Assembly: GCF_009455635.1 (NCBI RefSeq)
Contig: NZ_QPER01000002.1
Span: 1,178,001 to 1,242,000 of the forward strand
DNA length: 64,000 bases
DNA from: Paraburkholderia agricolaris
GTDB taxonomy: Bacteria; Pseudomonadota; Gammaproteobacteria; Burkholderiales; Burkholderiaceae
Direction of reading: 5' to 3'
How positions within the stretch are numbered: the first letter of the stretch is position 1; each line of letters opens with the position of its first letter. A program made the translations under genes and the position numbers. This document shows, piece after piece, positions 41,132 through 49,221 of the stretch. The notes under the pieces are model-generated. The model saw nothing but the letters and a program-made list of their open reading frames with translations. It did not search any database and had not been told where the DNA came from.

Positions 41132-41172
41132 TTATTACGAAATTAAATGTTTTTGTTTGTTAATCGTAATAA
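41132..41172. other. AT-rich inverted repeat just beyond the GNAT gene
   Basis: TTATTACGA (41132-41140) and TCGTAATAA (41164-41172) are exact complements across a T-rich 23-nt loop, directly abutting the stop codon of the acetyltransferase gene on the minus strand. It may be a weak terminator or protein-binding site; it lacks a proper U-tract. Confidence 0.5.
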
Positions 41173-41700
41173 TTAAATTTCCAGGCCCGTCAGATCGCGT
41201 TCCAGAAAAATCGCACCCGCGATGGGATTAAAAACGTAAGCGGGGATCGGCTTGAAACCAAGCTGCGCATAAAGCTGTTGTGCAGCGCGCATATCGGGAA
41301 GTGTATCGAGACGAATGCGCGTATATCCGGCTTGCCAGGCGATTCGACAAATCAGGGTGGCCAATTGCCTGCCTACCTGTTGGCCACGCCCGGATGGACG
41401 GGTATAAAGGCGCTTCATTTCGCAGGTCGACTCATCCAGCGGACGCATTGCAACACAGCCAACCACATCTTCATTATTTTGAGCGAGAAGAACGCACCCG
41501 CGAGGCGCTGCGAACTTGCCGGGTAACTCTGCGAGTTCCGACTCGAAATTCTGGAAGCTCAGGTCGACACCCAGGCTTTCGGCATACTCGCGAAAGATTT
41601 CCCGCACAACTTCAAGCTGTTCGGGAAATCGGGCGGGATAAATTTTCACCATTCGCACGTCTTGCGTCGCTATCGTGTTATCGCCGGGTCTTGTTGCCAT
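41173..41700 (-). CDS. GNAT-family N-acetyltransferase
   Basis: 175 residues from the ATG at 41700, 13 bp after the histidine kinase stop codon. The acetyl-CoA loop SGRGQQVGRQL matches R/Q-x-x-G-x-G/A with one substitution, following the beta-4 strand CVAMRPLDESTCEMKRLYTRP; LDTLPDMRAAQQLYAQLGFKPIPAY is the canonical C-terminal motif. Substrate unknown. It probably shares a transcript with the kinase gene, a pairing of a sensor with an acetyltransferase rather than a response regulator. Confidence 0.85.
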   Translation of the reverse strand: MATRPGDNTIATQDVRMVKIYPARFPEQLEVVREIFREYAESLGVDLSFQNFESELAELPGKFAAPRGCVLLAQNNEDVVGCVAMRPLDESTCEMKRLYTRPSGRGQQVGRQLATLICRIAWQAGYTRIRLDTLPDMRAAQQLYAQLGFKPIPAYVFNPIAGAIFLERDLTGLEI

Positions 41701-41713
41701 TGCTGACGGGCGT

Positions 41714-42931
41714 TCATTCGGTTTTGTCCTGCCCCAGTGGGAAGCGGATCTCGAATGTGGTTCCAACGCCCTCGTGTGACGAAAAGTCGATCTGAGCGTT
41801 CAACAGGTGACAAAGCTCCTTGACGATCGCGAGGCCTAGGCCCGTGCCGGGAATATCGTCGCCCGCAGCGCGTTCGAATTCGTCGAAAACCCGGCGTGCA
41901 TCCGAAGGTGCGATGCCCACGCCCGTATCCGACACACGAATCAGCCAGTGCTCCGCGCCGGCCGTTGCGAAGGCCAGTTCGATCTTGCCGGACTTCGTGT
42001 ACTTGGTTGCGTTGGAGAGCAGATTGACGGCAATCTGCTTGAGCTTGAGACGATTTGAGGTAGCCACGGATAGTGCCGGGTCGAACGTCGAGTGCAGCTT
42101 GAGTCCCTTCACCTCGATGGCAGGACGCGAAGAGGCGACGAGTTCATCGTACAGCGCGCGCAAGTCGACCTGTTCGCTTGCGAGTGGCGTGTCGTCGCCC
42201 AGTACGACAGAGTACTCGACCATCTGGTCGACGAGTTGCTTCATGTCCGCGGCCTGCCGCGTAGCCAACGCCAGCGCGGTCTCTGCTTTTGCGGGCGCGC
42301 GGCCGATCAGTTGCAGCGCGATCGAAAACGCGTTCAGAAAATTGCGCAGATCGTGGACCACGCTACGCGTGATCTGCATGCGCGATTCATAGAGATCGCC
42401 GACCAGCCGCTGCTTGAGTGTCAGTTCGTGATTGACGCGCTCGAGTCTGCCGGTGTACTCGTCGATCTTGCGATCCCGTTCGCTGACCGCCTCCTTGATC
42501 GACGTGAGCGTCACCATGCTGAGAGTTTCGGCAACCATGCGCCGTGCCCGGCTTTCGTGGCGGCGCGTGAATGTGCTGTTCTGGCCCGCGAATTCTTCCA
42601 GTGCTTCATCGAGCACCTGGTGAAACAGGTCGAGTTCGCGCACGAGTTCTTCGATCCGATAGCCCTGGCGCCAGCGGACCATGCCGTGTTGTCTCGCATC
42701 GCGTTCGATCGCCGGTTCGACGCGTTCGAGATCTTCGACGTCGAGCGCGCGGCACAGTCCTTCAAGAATTTCCGGCAGGTGATCGGCGAGTTGCTGGTAC
42801 GTGAGCTTGTCCGCTTCGACGAGGTCGATATCGCCGAAAACGGTTTTCATCCATTGTTCGGTCAGGCGGGTTCGCTGTTCGCGAACGAAATCGGCAAATT
42901 TGCGCAGCGGGCTAAGGCGTGTGTCGGTCAT
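41714..42931 (-). CDS. Soluble orphan sensor histidine kinase with RsbRD-like N-terminal domain
   Basis: 405 residues with the start placed at 42931 (ATG at 42964 is the alternative; neither has a clear ribosome site). No membrane segments. The N-terminal helical domain (about 10-140: LTYQQLADHLPEILEGL, MVRWRQGYRIEELVRELDLF) resembles the RsbRD/globin-like sensor fold. A coiled coil follows (145-190), then the phosphorylation helix with His193 (HDLRNFLNAFSIAL), N-box (QIAVNLLSNATKYT), G1 (SDTGVGIAPS) and G2 (GTGLGLAIVKEL). No response regulator gene is nearby. A GGGGTG-N7-CACCCC hairpin (42944-42962) just before the start may hinder translation. Confidence 0.87.
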   Translation of the reverse strand: MTDTRLSPLRKFADFVREQRTRLTEQWMKTVFGDIDLVEADKLTYQQLADHLPEILEGLCRALDVEDLERVEPAIERDARQHGMVRWRQGYRIEELVRELDLFHQVLDEALEEFAGQNSTFTRRHESRARRMVAETLSMVTLTSIKEAVSERDRKIDEYTGRLERVNHELTLKQRLVGDLYESRMQITRSVVHDLRNFLNAFSIALQLIGRAPAKAETALALATRQAADMKQLVDQMVEYSVVLGDDTPLASEQVDLRALYDELVASSRPAIEVKGLKLHSTFDPALSVATSNRLKLKQIAVNLLSNATKYTKSGKIELAFATAGAEHWLIRVSDTGVGIAPSDARRVFDEFERAAGDDIPGTGLGLAIVKELCHLLNAQIDFSSHEGVGTTFEIRFPLGQDKTE

Positions 42932-43055
42932 AGTGGGTGCGTCGGGGTGAATTTTCCACCCCATTATCACCGCAATTTTTGCCAGTGGAACATCTCTTGC
43001 AGAAGCGTGACCAGCTGAACAGCAGGTTTGACGTAACCGCCGCCGGTGCTCCCAT

Positions 43056-44378
43056 TCAAGCGGCTCCGTGCCCGGCAATCTTTGCCGTTCGGGCACGGGC
43101 AAGCAAGGGCAACGGCTCGACCTTACCGACCACGAATAGATACGACAGGGCGCCAACCACGCATAGCGATCCCGCAACCATCAGGGGAATCACAAACGAA
43201 CCCTTGGTGATCGCCAGCATGACGCCGGTGAACGTGGTGATGAAAATACCGGCGAGATTTCCCGCAAAATTCTGAATGCCGCCGAGCGATGCCACATGTG
43301 CCGGTGTCGGCGCCACTTCACCAACCAGGGTCCAGACATTGGCGCCGGCGAACGACAAACTCGCATAAGCGAGCGCGAACAACGCGAGGCACGCCCACGT
43401 GCTTTGGACGAGCACCGAGAGCGCGATTGACGACGAGAGCAGCATGCCGGTCACAAGGCATGTCTTGCGTGCCGCGGTTGCGCTCCAGCCCCGCTTGAAC
43501 AGACTGTCCGACACGAGGCCGCCCAGCCAGCCGCCGGGAATGGCCAGCAGCGCCGGCAGCATGCCCCACGTTCCGAGCGACGCGAGCGAGAAGCCACGCG
43601 ACTGCAGCAGATAACTCGGGAACCACGTAATGAAAAAGTAGATCGCAAAGTTCAGGCAGAACAGCCCGATCATCATGCCCCACACCGTGCGGTAACGAAA
43701 CAGATCGAGCCACGACACGGTGCCGGCGGTTTCGGCGTCGCTGGCCGCGGTGACCGTGGTGGGCGCGCTGCGTTGCGCCAGCAAGGCGTCGACCGCCGCG
43801 GGGGCAATCGCGCGGTAGCGCTCCGGGTCGCGATAGATGAACCACCACGCGAGTGCCCACACCACACCCAGACCTCCCGTTATCACAAACGAACCACGCC
43901 AGCCGACAATGGAAATCAACCATGCGACGAGCGGCAGCGAAAGTGCCGATCCGACGCGTGAGCCGCTGTCGAAAATGCTGCTCGCGAGGCCGCGTTCGCT
44001 GCGTGGAAACCAGTTGAACGCGACCTTGGCAAACGACGGAATCGCCGCCGCCTCACCCACGCCGAGCATCAGCCGCACGCCCACGAGTTGCGCGAGACCG
44101 CGTGCCGCGCCGGTCGCAATCGTGAAGGCCGACCACCAGCCCACCGCCAGCGCCAGGCTCACGCGCACACCGACCTTGTCGATGAACCAGCCGGCCGGCA
44201 GTTGCAGGAACGCGTAGGTCCAGAAGAACGCGCTGAGCACGAGCCCCATGCCGACAGCGTCCAAACCCAGCTCCGCACGAATGCTCGGCGCGGCGATCGC
44301 CAGATTGGCCCGATCGACAAAGTTGATGACGTTGGCGAGGAAACACATGAAGATCATGGTCCATCGGATGCGTGGCAT
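43056..44378 (-). CDS. MFS transporter, ACS family (hexuronate/aldarate-type)
   Basis: 440 residues with about 12 membrane segments. N-terminal family motif ANVINFVDRANLAIAAPSIRAELGL, the amphipathic FSYALMQLPAGW-like QLPAGWFIDKVGVR, and RLMLGVGEAAAIPSFAKVAFNWFPRSERG are typical of the ExuT/GudP/GarP branch. It is the second gene after uxuA on the minus strand (83-bp gap) under the same UxuR-like operators, so uptake of a hexuronate or mannonate is the likely role. Confidence 0.88.
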   Translation of the reverse strand: MPRIRWTMIFMCFLANVINFVDRANLAIAAPSIRAELGLDAVGMGLVLSAFFWTYAFLQLPAGWFIDKVGVRVSLALAVGWWSAFTIATGAARGLAQLVGVRLMLGVGEAAAIPSFAKVAFNWFPRSERGLASSIFDSGSRVGSALSLPLVAWLISIVGWRGSFVITGGLGVVWALAWWFIYRDPERYRAIAPAAVDALLAQRSAPTTVTAASDAETAGTVSWLDLFRYRTVWGMMIGLFCLNFAIYFFITWFPSYLLQSRGFSLASLGTWGMLPALLAIPGGWLGGLVSDSLFKRGWSATAARKTCLVTGMLLSSSIALSVLVQSTWACLALFALAYASLSFAGANVWTLVGEVAPTPAHVASLGGIQNFAGNLAGIFITTFTGVMLAITKGSFVIPLMVAGSLCVVGALSYLFVVGKVEPLPLLARARTAKIAGHGAA

Positions 44379-44461
44379 GGAAGTCTCCGTCCGGATTGTG
44401 GTTATGAGGGCGCCGGCCGGGTCGTCCGCCAGGGCCTTTTTCTGAGTGTTTTATTCGGGCT

Positions 44462-45496
44462 TCAGGACAGCTTGTCCATTGCTTCCCACAGGCCGTTGAT
44501 ATAGACGGCGCCGAGTGCGCGGTCGTACAAGCCATAGCCGGGCTTGCCGGTTTCGCCCCAGATCATGCGGCCGTGATCCGGACGGAAATAGCCAGTGAAT
44601 CCGGTGTCGTGATACGCCTTCACGATCGCGGCGATGTCCAGCGAACCGCAACTGGACAGATGGGCCGATTCTTCGAAATCGCCCTCGGGCGTGATCTTCA
44701 CATTGCGGATGTGCGCGAAGTGAATGCGCCCCATGCCGCCGAACTCGCGCACGAGTGCTTCCACGTTGTTCTGCGGTCCGGCGCCGAGCGAGCCCGAGCA
44801 CAGTGTCAGGCCGTTGGCCGGCGAGTCCACGATCTTGACGATGCGCGCAAGGTCGTCGCGGTTCTTCACGATACGCGGCAAGCCGAAGATAGGGCGCGGC
44901 GGGTCGTCCGGATGAATGGCCATCTTCATGCCGCATGCGTCGGCGACAGGAATGATCGCTTTCAGGAAATATTCCAGATGCTGCCAAAGCCGGGTTTCGT
45001 CGACCTCGCGGTACTCGGCGAGCAAGGCCTTCAATTGCTCGGGTTGGTAGCTCGAATCCCAGCCGGGCAGCGCAATGCCGTTGTTCGGGTCGATCGCTTC
45101 GATTTCCTTCGTGCTGAACGCGAGACAGGTCGAACCGTCTTCGAGGGTTTTCGACAGCTCCGTGCGGGTCCAGTCGAACACCGGCATGAAGTTGTAGCAG
45201 ATCACCTTGATACCGGCTGCCGCGAGATTCCGGATGGTTTGCTGATAGTTGGCGATGAGACGGTCACGGCCTGGCTTGCCGAGCTTGATGTCTTCATGCA
45301 CGGGCACCGATTCGACGACTTCGAAGCGAAGACCGGCCGCCTCGATCGTCGATTTCAGCGCGGTGATCTTGTGCGCGGGCCACACTTCGCCCACGGGTTC
45401 GTCGTAGATGGCGGAGACGATATCCGTCATGCCGGGAATCTGGCGAATGTACTGCAGCGTGACGGGATCGGACTCGCCGTACCACCGGAAAGACAT
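44462..45496 (-). CDS. uxuA: Mannonate dehydratase
   Basis: 344 residues from the ATG at 45496 (GGAG upstream). UxuA signatures include [21 protein letters not shown] at the N-terminus, [32 protein letters not shown] and HFAHIRNV, together with [12 protein letters not shown] near the C-terminus; the His, Cys (LTLCSGSLG) and Asp metal ligands are present. It dehydrates D-mannonate to 2-keto-3-deoxy-D-gluconate in the glucuronate branch. The other pathway enzymes (uxaC, uxuB, kdgK, eda) are not in the window. Three TGGT-N2-ACCA operators precede it. Confidence 0.92.
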   Translation of the reverse strand: MSFRWYGESDPVTLQYIRQIPGMTDIVSAIYDEPVGEVWPAHKITALKSTIEAAGLRFEVVESVPVHEDIKLGKPGRDRLIANYQQTIRNLAAAGIKVICYNFMPVFDWTRTELSKTLEDGSTCLAFSTKEIEAIDPNNGIALPGWDSSYQPEQLKALLAEYREVDETRLWQHLEYFLKAIIPVADACGMKMAIHPDDPPRPIFGLPRIVKNRDDLARIVKIVDSPANGLTLCSGSLGAGPQNNVEALVREFGGMGRIHFAHIRNVKITPEGDFEESAHLSSCGSLDIAAIVKAYHDTGFTGYFRPDHGRMIWGETGKPGYGLYDRALGAVYINGLWEAMDKLS

Positions 45497-45598
45497 CTTC
45501 ACGACTTCACTCCTTTGATTGACTGCACAGGCCTGGCTGGTTGGGGACGGCAACATGCTGTTCAGTGTTGTCCAGCCTCCCGATTCAGCCGGATTATG

Positions 45599-45612
45599 AT
45601 TGGTTGACCAAT
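45599..45612. promoter_or_regulatory. UxuR/ExuR-like operator A (ATTGGT-TG-ACCAAT)
   Basis: Perfect 6-bp arms with a 2-bp centre, matching the core of the E. coli UxuR/ExuR consensus (AAATTGGTATACCAATTT). It lies 103 bp upstream of the uxuA start. Confidence 0.75.
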
Positions 45613-45622
45613 TTGATGCGAT

Positions 45623-45636
45623 AGTGGTTTACCAGT
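45623..45636. promoter_or_regulatory. UxuR/ExuR-like operator B (TGGT-TT-ACCA core)
   Basis: Weaker copy with only the inner 4-bp arms symmetric, centre 24 bp from operator A. Helical phasing (about 2.3 turns) does not put it on the same face as A. Confidence 0.55.
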
Positions 45637-45721
45637 CTATGGCCGCACAGAACTTTGTCCGCTGGCGATGAGCAGGCGGCGGGCCGTGGATTGAACAACG
45701 TGAAAGGTACTGATACGTGAA

Positions 45722-45735
45722 ATTGGTGTACCATT
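45722..45735. promoter_or_regulatory. UxuR/ExuR-like operator C (ATTGGT-GT-ACCATT)
   Basis: Third site, one mismatch from perfect symmetry in the outer arm, 31 bp before the regulator's ATG, so suited to autoregulation. Confidence 0.7.
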
Positions 45736-45766
45736 TTTCGGCGAGGGCCGAAGGTGGCGCCTCGCT

Positions 45767-46519
45767 ATGCCTACCCGCGAGCATTTGATGACCGATCTCT
45801 CCACCCAGCCATTCGCCCATCGACAAGACGCAGAAGCCGCGGACCGCTCCTATATCGGCCTCGCGAAACAGATTCACGCGTTGATCGCTGCATCCGGAGA
45901 TTTCGAAGCGGGCTCGAGATTGCCGTCGGAGCGCACCCTGGCCGACAAATTCGGCGTGAGCCGCACCCAGGTTCGCGAGGCGATCATCGCGCTGGAGGTG
46001 CAGGGCGTGGTTGAGGTGCGCGGCGGCTCGGGCATTTATGTGTCGGCAGGGATCGGCGCCAAACCGGTGACCTTCGAGTTGCCACGCGGCCCCGGCCCGA
46101 TCGAAACGCTGCGCGCGCGCGCATTGATCGAGTCCGAGGTGGCGGCGCTCGCGGCGACCGAGCGCAAGGATAGCGACCTCGACCGTATCTTCTCGGCGCT
46201 CACAACAATGCGCGAACAGATGCACGACAAGCAGGCGAACGACGCGGCGGATCGGCAGTTTCACATGCGGATTGCCGAAGCCACCGGCAATACGGTGTTA
46301 TTGCACATGGTCACCGCGATGTGGGACTGCGCGCGAAGCGATCCGCTGTGGGCCAAGATCGAGGAACACTTTCATACGCCGGCAATGCGCGCAGCCTCGC
46401 AGGAAGACCACCAGCGCATCTTCGCCGCCATCATGAGCCGCGATCCGGTTGCCGCGCGTGATGCGATGCAGGCGCATCTGTCGCGCGTGGTGGGGGAGTT
46501 TACGCAAGCCTGGCGATAA
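45767..46519 (+). CDS. GntR-family regulator, FadR/FCD subfamily (UxuR/ExuR-like)
   Basis: 250 residues; ATG at 45767 with AAGGTGG upstream, ATG at 45788 also possible. Winged helix-turn-helix LPSERTLADKFGVSRTQVREAI (about residues 52-73) and wing VVEVRGGSGIYV; FCD domain with Asp/His metal pattern (DAADRQFHMRIAEATGN) and the C-terminal QEDHQRIFAAI ... MQAHLSRV. It is divergent from uxuA and surrounded by three UxuR-like palindromes, so I call it the hexuronate-pathway repressor. Confidence 0.9.
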   Translation: MPTREHLMTDLSTQPFAHRQDAEAADRSYIGLAKQIHALIAASGDFEAGSRLPSERTLADKFGVSRTQVREAIIALEVQGVVEVRGGSGIYVSAGIGAKPVTFELPRGPGPIETLRARALIESEVAALAATERKDSDLDRIFSALTTMREQMHDKQANDAADRQFHMRIAEATGNTVLLHMVTAMWDCARSDPLWAKIEEHFHTPAMRAASQEDHQRIFAAIMSRDPVAARDAMQAHLSRVVGEFTQAWR

Positions 46520-46737
46520 GGCGGCGTGGTGAGCGCCGCCATGTCGCGTTTCACTATTGCGGCGCGAACATGGCGCAGTTATGCACTGGTGTACTTTTGG
46601 CACCACGCCGGTTTATTTTTTTGACGCGGTATTTATTTTCGATGTCATATCATCGCGCTGTTCTTTTTCGATAGCGCTACTCGTAAGACGCGCTCGCGTA
46701 ATCCAATTGAAAACCACACTGTAGTCAGTAAGCGCAA

Positions 46738-46767
46738 TTGACAAGTCATTGCAATGCGCCATACGCA
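46738..46767 (+). promoter_or_regulatory. Possible porin promoter (TTGACA with weak -10)
   Basis: Perfect -35 TTGACA at 46738-46743; after 18 bp the best -10 candidate is TACGCA (46762-46767), which is poor. An alternative pair is TTGACG (46621) with TCATAT (46645). Either would leave a leader of 190 nt or more. Confidence 0.4.
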
Positions 46768-46805
46768 ATAACCGACTAACCAACCGACGATACGAATTTT
46801 TGCGC

Positions 46806-46840
46806 AACCGGCATGGCAACCGGCATGGCAACCGCATGGC
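46806..46840 (+). repeat. 12-bp tandem repeat AACCGGCATGGC in the porin leader
   Basis: Two perfect units (46806-46817, 46818-46829) and a third of 11 bp lacking one G (46830-46840). Probably part of the untranslated leader. Confidence 0.7.
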
Positions 46841-46964
46841 ACCGGCGTGCCAGTGCGTTGCCTGTCCGTTCGCGTGTCCCGTCGGCGATCCGCACGCTCG
46901 CCAGCGGTATCGAACGCTCATCGCGAATTAGATTCATCACTGCTTAATCACGGAGCCAACAAGT

Positions 46965-48128
46965 ATGAAAAAGTCTTTACTCGTGGTCGCGCTTTCGGGC
47001 GCCTTTGCTATTTCGGCGCATGCGCAAAGCAGCGTGACGCTCTATGGTCTTATCGACGCGGGATTGATCTACACGAATAATCAAGGCGGCCATAGCAACT
47101 GGCAGGAAGTGAGCAGTTCGACGCAAAACACGGTATTCGGTCTCAAGGGCTCGGAGGATCTCGGTGGCGGCTTGCATGCGGTCTTCAAGCTGGAGCAAGG
47201 CTTCCTGCTGAATAACGGCGCTCAGGCTTTCTCCGGCGACGGTTTCGGTTCCCAGGCGTGGGTCGGTTTGCAGAGCGATCCGTATGGCACGCTCACGTTC
47301 GGCCGCCAGTTTGACGTGATGAACGATCTTGTCGGACCGCTCACGGCGGAGTTCAACACGTGGGGCGGCAACATGGCCGCGCATCCGTTCGAAAACGACA
47401 ACCTTGCCGGCAATTCGGTCGTTCTCAACAATACGGTCAAGTACACGAGCCCGACGTATCGCGGCGTCACGTTCGAGACGATGTATGCGTTCAGCAATAA
47501 GGCAGGCAGCTTCGCGAACAACCGTTCATACGGTTTCGGCGTTTCCTATACGCAAGGGCCGGTCAATCTTGCGGCCGGATACCTGCAGTTCAACAATGCA
47601 GGCGGCAGCTCGGGCGGTGCCATTACCACGGGCGACACCAGCGCGAATTTCCTCGCGCAACGCCAGCGTATCTGGTCGCTGGGCGGCAACTACACGTTCG
47701 GGCCCGCTACCGTCGGCCTCGTCTGGAGCCATACGCAACTGGACAACGCGTCGGGCGTCTTCTCGTTCGGAACCGGTACTTATCTTGGCGCAAACGACGC
47801 TTCCGCCGGCAGCCTGAGCGGCTCGCTGCGTCTGGACAACTACGAAGCGAACGTCAAGTACGCGCTGACCCCTGCTTTGAGCCTGTCGGGCGCTTACACC
47901 TATACGCGCGGTGCCTATAACGGCTCGTCGCCGGGATGGAATACGGGGATGCTTCAGGCCGACTATTCGATCAGCAAGCGCACCGACTTCTATCTGGAAG
48001 GCGTCTATCAGAACGTGCACGGCGCACCGGCCGACTCCGTGCTCTCGCATGCGATGATCAACACGCTCTCGCCTTCTGCGTCGAACTCGCAAGTGGCGGT
48101 TACGGTGGGGATGCGTCACGCATTCTGA
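46965..48128 (+). CDS. Gram-negative outer-membrane porin (OmpC/Burkholderia type)
   Basis: 387 residues. Signal peptide MKKSLLVVALSGAFAISAHA, then the typical mature start QSSVTLYGLIDAGLIYTNN. Porin-4 family strands follow (VFGLKGSEDLGGGLHAVFKLE, AWVGLQSDPYGTLTFGRQ), a long loop 3 region, and the C-terminal strand VAVTVGMRHAF with the terminal Phe needed for BAM recognition. It forms a trimeric diffusion channel. Being next to the hexuronate regulator, it may be the channel for that substrate, but it has its own leader and may be independent. Confidence 0.92.
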   Translation: MKKSLLVVALSGAFAISAHAQSSVTLYGLIDAGLIYTNNQGGHSNWQEVSSSTQNTVFGLKGSEDLGGGLHAVFKLEQGFLLNNGAQAFSGDGFGSQAWVGLQSDPYGTLTFGRQFDVMNDLVGPLTAEFNTWGGNMAAHPFENDNLAGNSVVLNNTVKYTSPTYRGVTFETMYAFSNKAGSFANNRSYGFGVSYTQGPVNLAAGYLQFNNAGGSSGGAITTGDTSANFLAQRQRIWSLGGNYTFGPATVGLVWSHTQLDNASGVFSFGTGTYLGANDASAGSLSGSLRLDNYEANVKYALTPALSLSGAYTYTRGAYNGSSPGWNTGMLQADYSISKRTDFYLEGVYQNVHGAPADSVLSHAMINTLSPSASNSQVAVTVGMRHAF

Positions 48129-48203
48129 ACGGCCGCGCTGACCTCACTGACTTCACGTTAAGCGAGCTTGTATGACGGATGCCTGCAGGTTGACGGGCAT
48201 CCG

Positions 48204-49115
48204 TCATGACGGACTTTCTGGGTGACCGTCTGCCTTCAGGAAGTCGACAAATACGCGCAACGGCGCCGGCAAATGACGACGGCCCGGATAGTAAAGAAAC
48301 GGCCCGGAAAAGCGCTGCCACCATGGCTCCAGGATCGGCTCCAGGGCGCCGCTATCGAGATGCGGGCGCAGCATGTCCTCGAAAAGGTGAATCACCCCCA
48401 CGCCCGCGACAGCCGTGCTGATCGCAAGGTCGATTGCCGCGCCGGGTCTCACGAGGAGCGGTCCCGACGGATTCAACTGGACCACCTCGCCGTTCTGCTC
48501 GAAGTACCAGGTCGGTGTGGCGCCGCCGGCGAATTGACCACGCAGGCATGCGTGAGCGAGCAGGTCGCGCGGATGTTCGGGTCGGCCATGGGTGTCGAGA
48601 TAGTCCGGCGCCGCGGCCGTAGCAAAACGCTGCACACGTGGCCCGATTGGAATCGCGATCATGTCCTGCTCGAGCCGCTCGTCATAGCGAATGCCTGCGT
48701 CGCAGCCGATTGCCAGCACGTCGACGAAGCCGTCCTCCACCACAACTTCCACGCGTATGTCGGGATAGGTCTTGAGGAACCGGGGGATGACGGTCGGCAG
48801 CACGATGCGTGCGGCGCTCGAGGGGACGTTGAGTTTGAGTGTGCCGCTCGGTTTGTCTCTGAACCGGTTCAGGACGTCCAGCGCGGCTTCCATTTCGCTG
48901 AACAAGGGCGTGAGCTTTTCGATCAGACGCAGTCCCGCTTCGGTCGGGGCCACGCTGCGAGTGGTTCGGTTGAGCAAACGCATGCCGAGTTTCGACTCGA
49001 GACGGCGCACGGCAATACTCAGACTGGACGCTGAGACGCCGCTGATGCGCGCGGCGTCGCGAAAGCCGCCGGCACGGGCAACCGAAACGAAGGCGGCAAG
49101 ATCGTTGAATTCCAT
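48204..49115 (-). CDS. LysR-family transcriptional regulator
   Basis: 303 residues. Helix-turn-helix in AGGFRDAARISGVSASSLSIAVRRLE (about residues 15-40), followed by NRTTRSVAPTEAGLRL and a substrate domain with TLKLNVPSSAARIVLPTVIPRFLKTYPDIRVEVVVEDG, of the large AaeR/DsdC-like branch common in Burkholderia. Divergent from the aldo-keto reductase gene at 49222, which is its likely target. The 106-bp gap holds an inverted and a direct repeat. Confidence 0.9.
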   Translation of the reverse strand: MEFNDLAAFVSVARAGGFRDAARISGVSASSLSIAVRRLESKLGMRLLNRTTRSVAPTEAGLRLIEKLTPLFSEMEAALDVLNRFRDKPSGTLKLNVPSSAARIVLPTVIPRFLKTYPDIRVEVVVEDGFVDVLAIGCDAGIRYDERLEQDMIAIPIGPRVQRFATAAAPDYLDTHGRPEHPRDLLAHACLRGQFAGGATPTWYFEQNGEVVQLNPSGPLLVRPGAAIDLAISTAVAGVGVIHLFEDMLRPHLDSGALEPILEPWWQRFSGPFLYYPGRRHLPAPLRVFVDFLKADGHPESPS

Positions 49116-49119
49116 GGTT

Positions 49120-49178
49120 ACTGTTCAAAATGTTTAACAACCTGTGCAATCTAGACTGGATTATCGAACAGTGCAATC
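49120..49178. promoter_or_regulatory. LysR/AKR intergenic repeats
   Basis: ACTGTTC (49120-49126) and GAACAGT (49166-49172) form a perfect inverted repeat 46 bp apart, and GTGCAATC occurs twice (49144-49151 and 49171-49178, 27 bp apart). The symmetric arms near each end suggest two contact sites for one regulator, as LysR proteins often use. Confidence 0.45.
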
Positions 49179-49221
49179 GTCGCCATACTGCCGCTCAACC
49201 CCTCACATCAAGGAGCGCACT

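Larger units (their letters stand above)
40751..41172. other. AT-rich, structure-rich non-coding island
   Basis: About 420 bp of markedly lower GC than the rest of the window, without a credible gene. It contains several perfect inverted repeats (listed separately) and one ideal Shine-Dalgarno sequence not followed by a well-spaced start codon. Part of it must hold the promoter of the S10 peptidase gene on the minus strand. Confidence 0.65.
46520..46964 (+). other. Long leader/promoter region of the porin gene
   Basis: 445 bp without a gene. Contents: a degenerate UxuR-like half-site (TGGT-GT-ACTT core at 46587-46596), T-rich tracts at 46611-46640, a possible promoter at 46738 and a 12-bp tandem repeat at 46806. 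The porin ribosome site is GGAG about 8 nt before its ATG. Confidence 0.55.
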
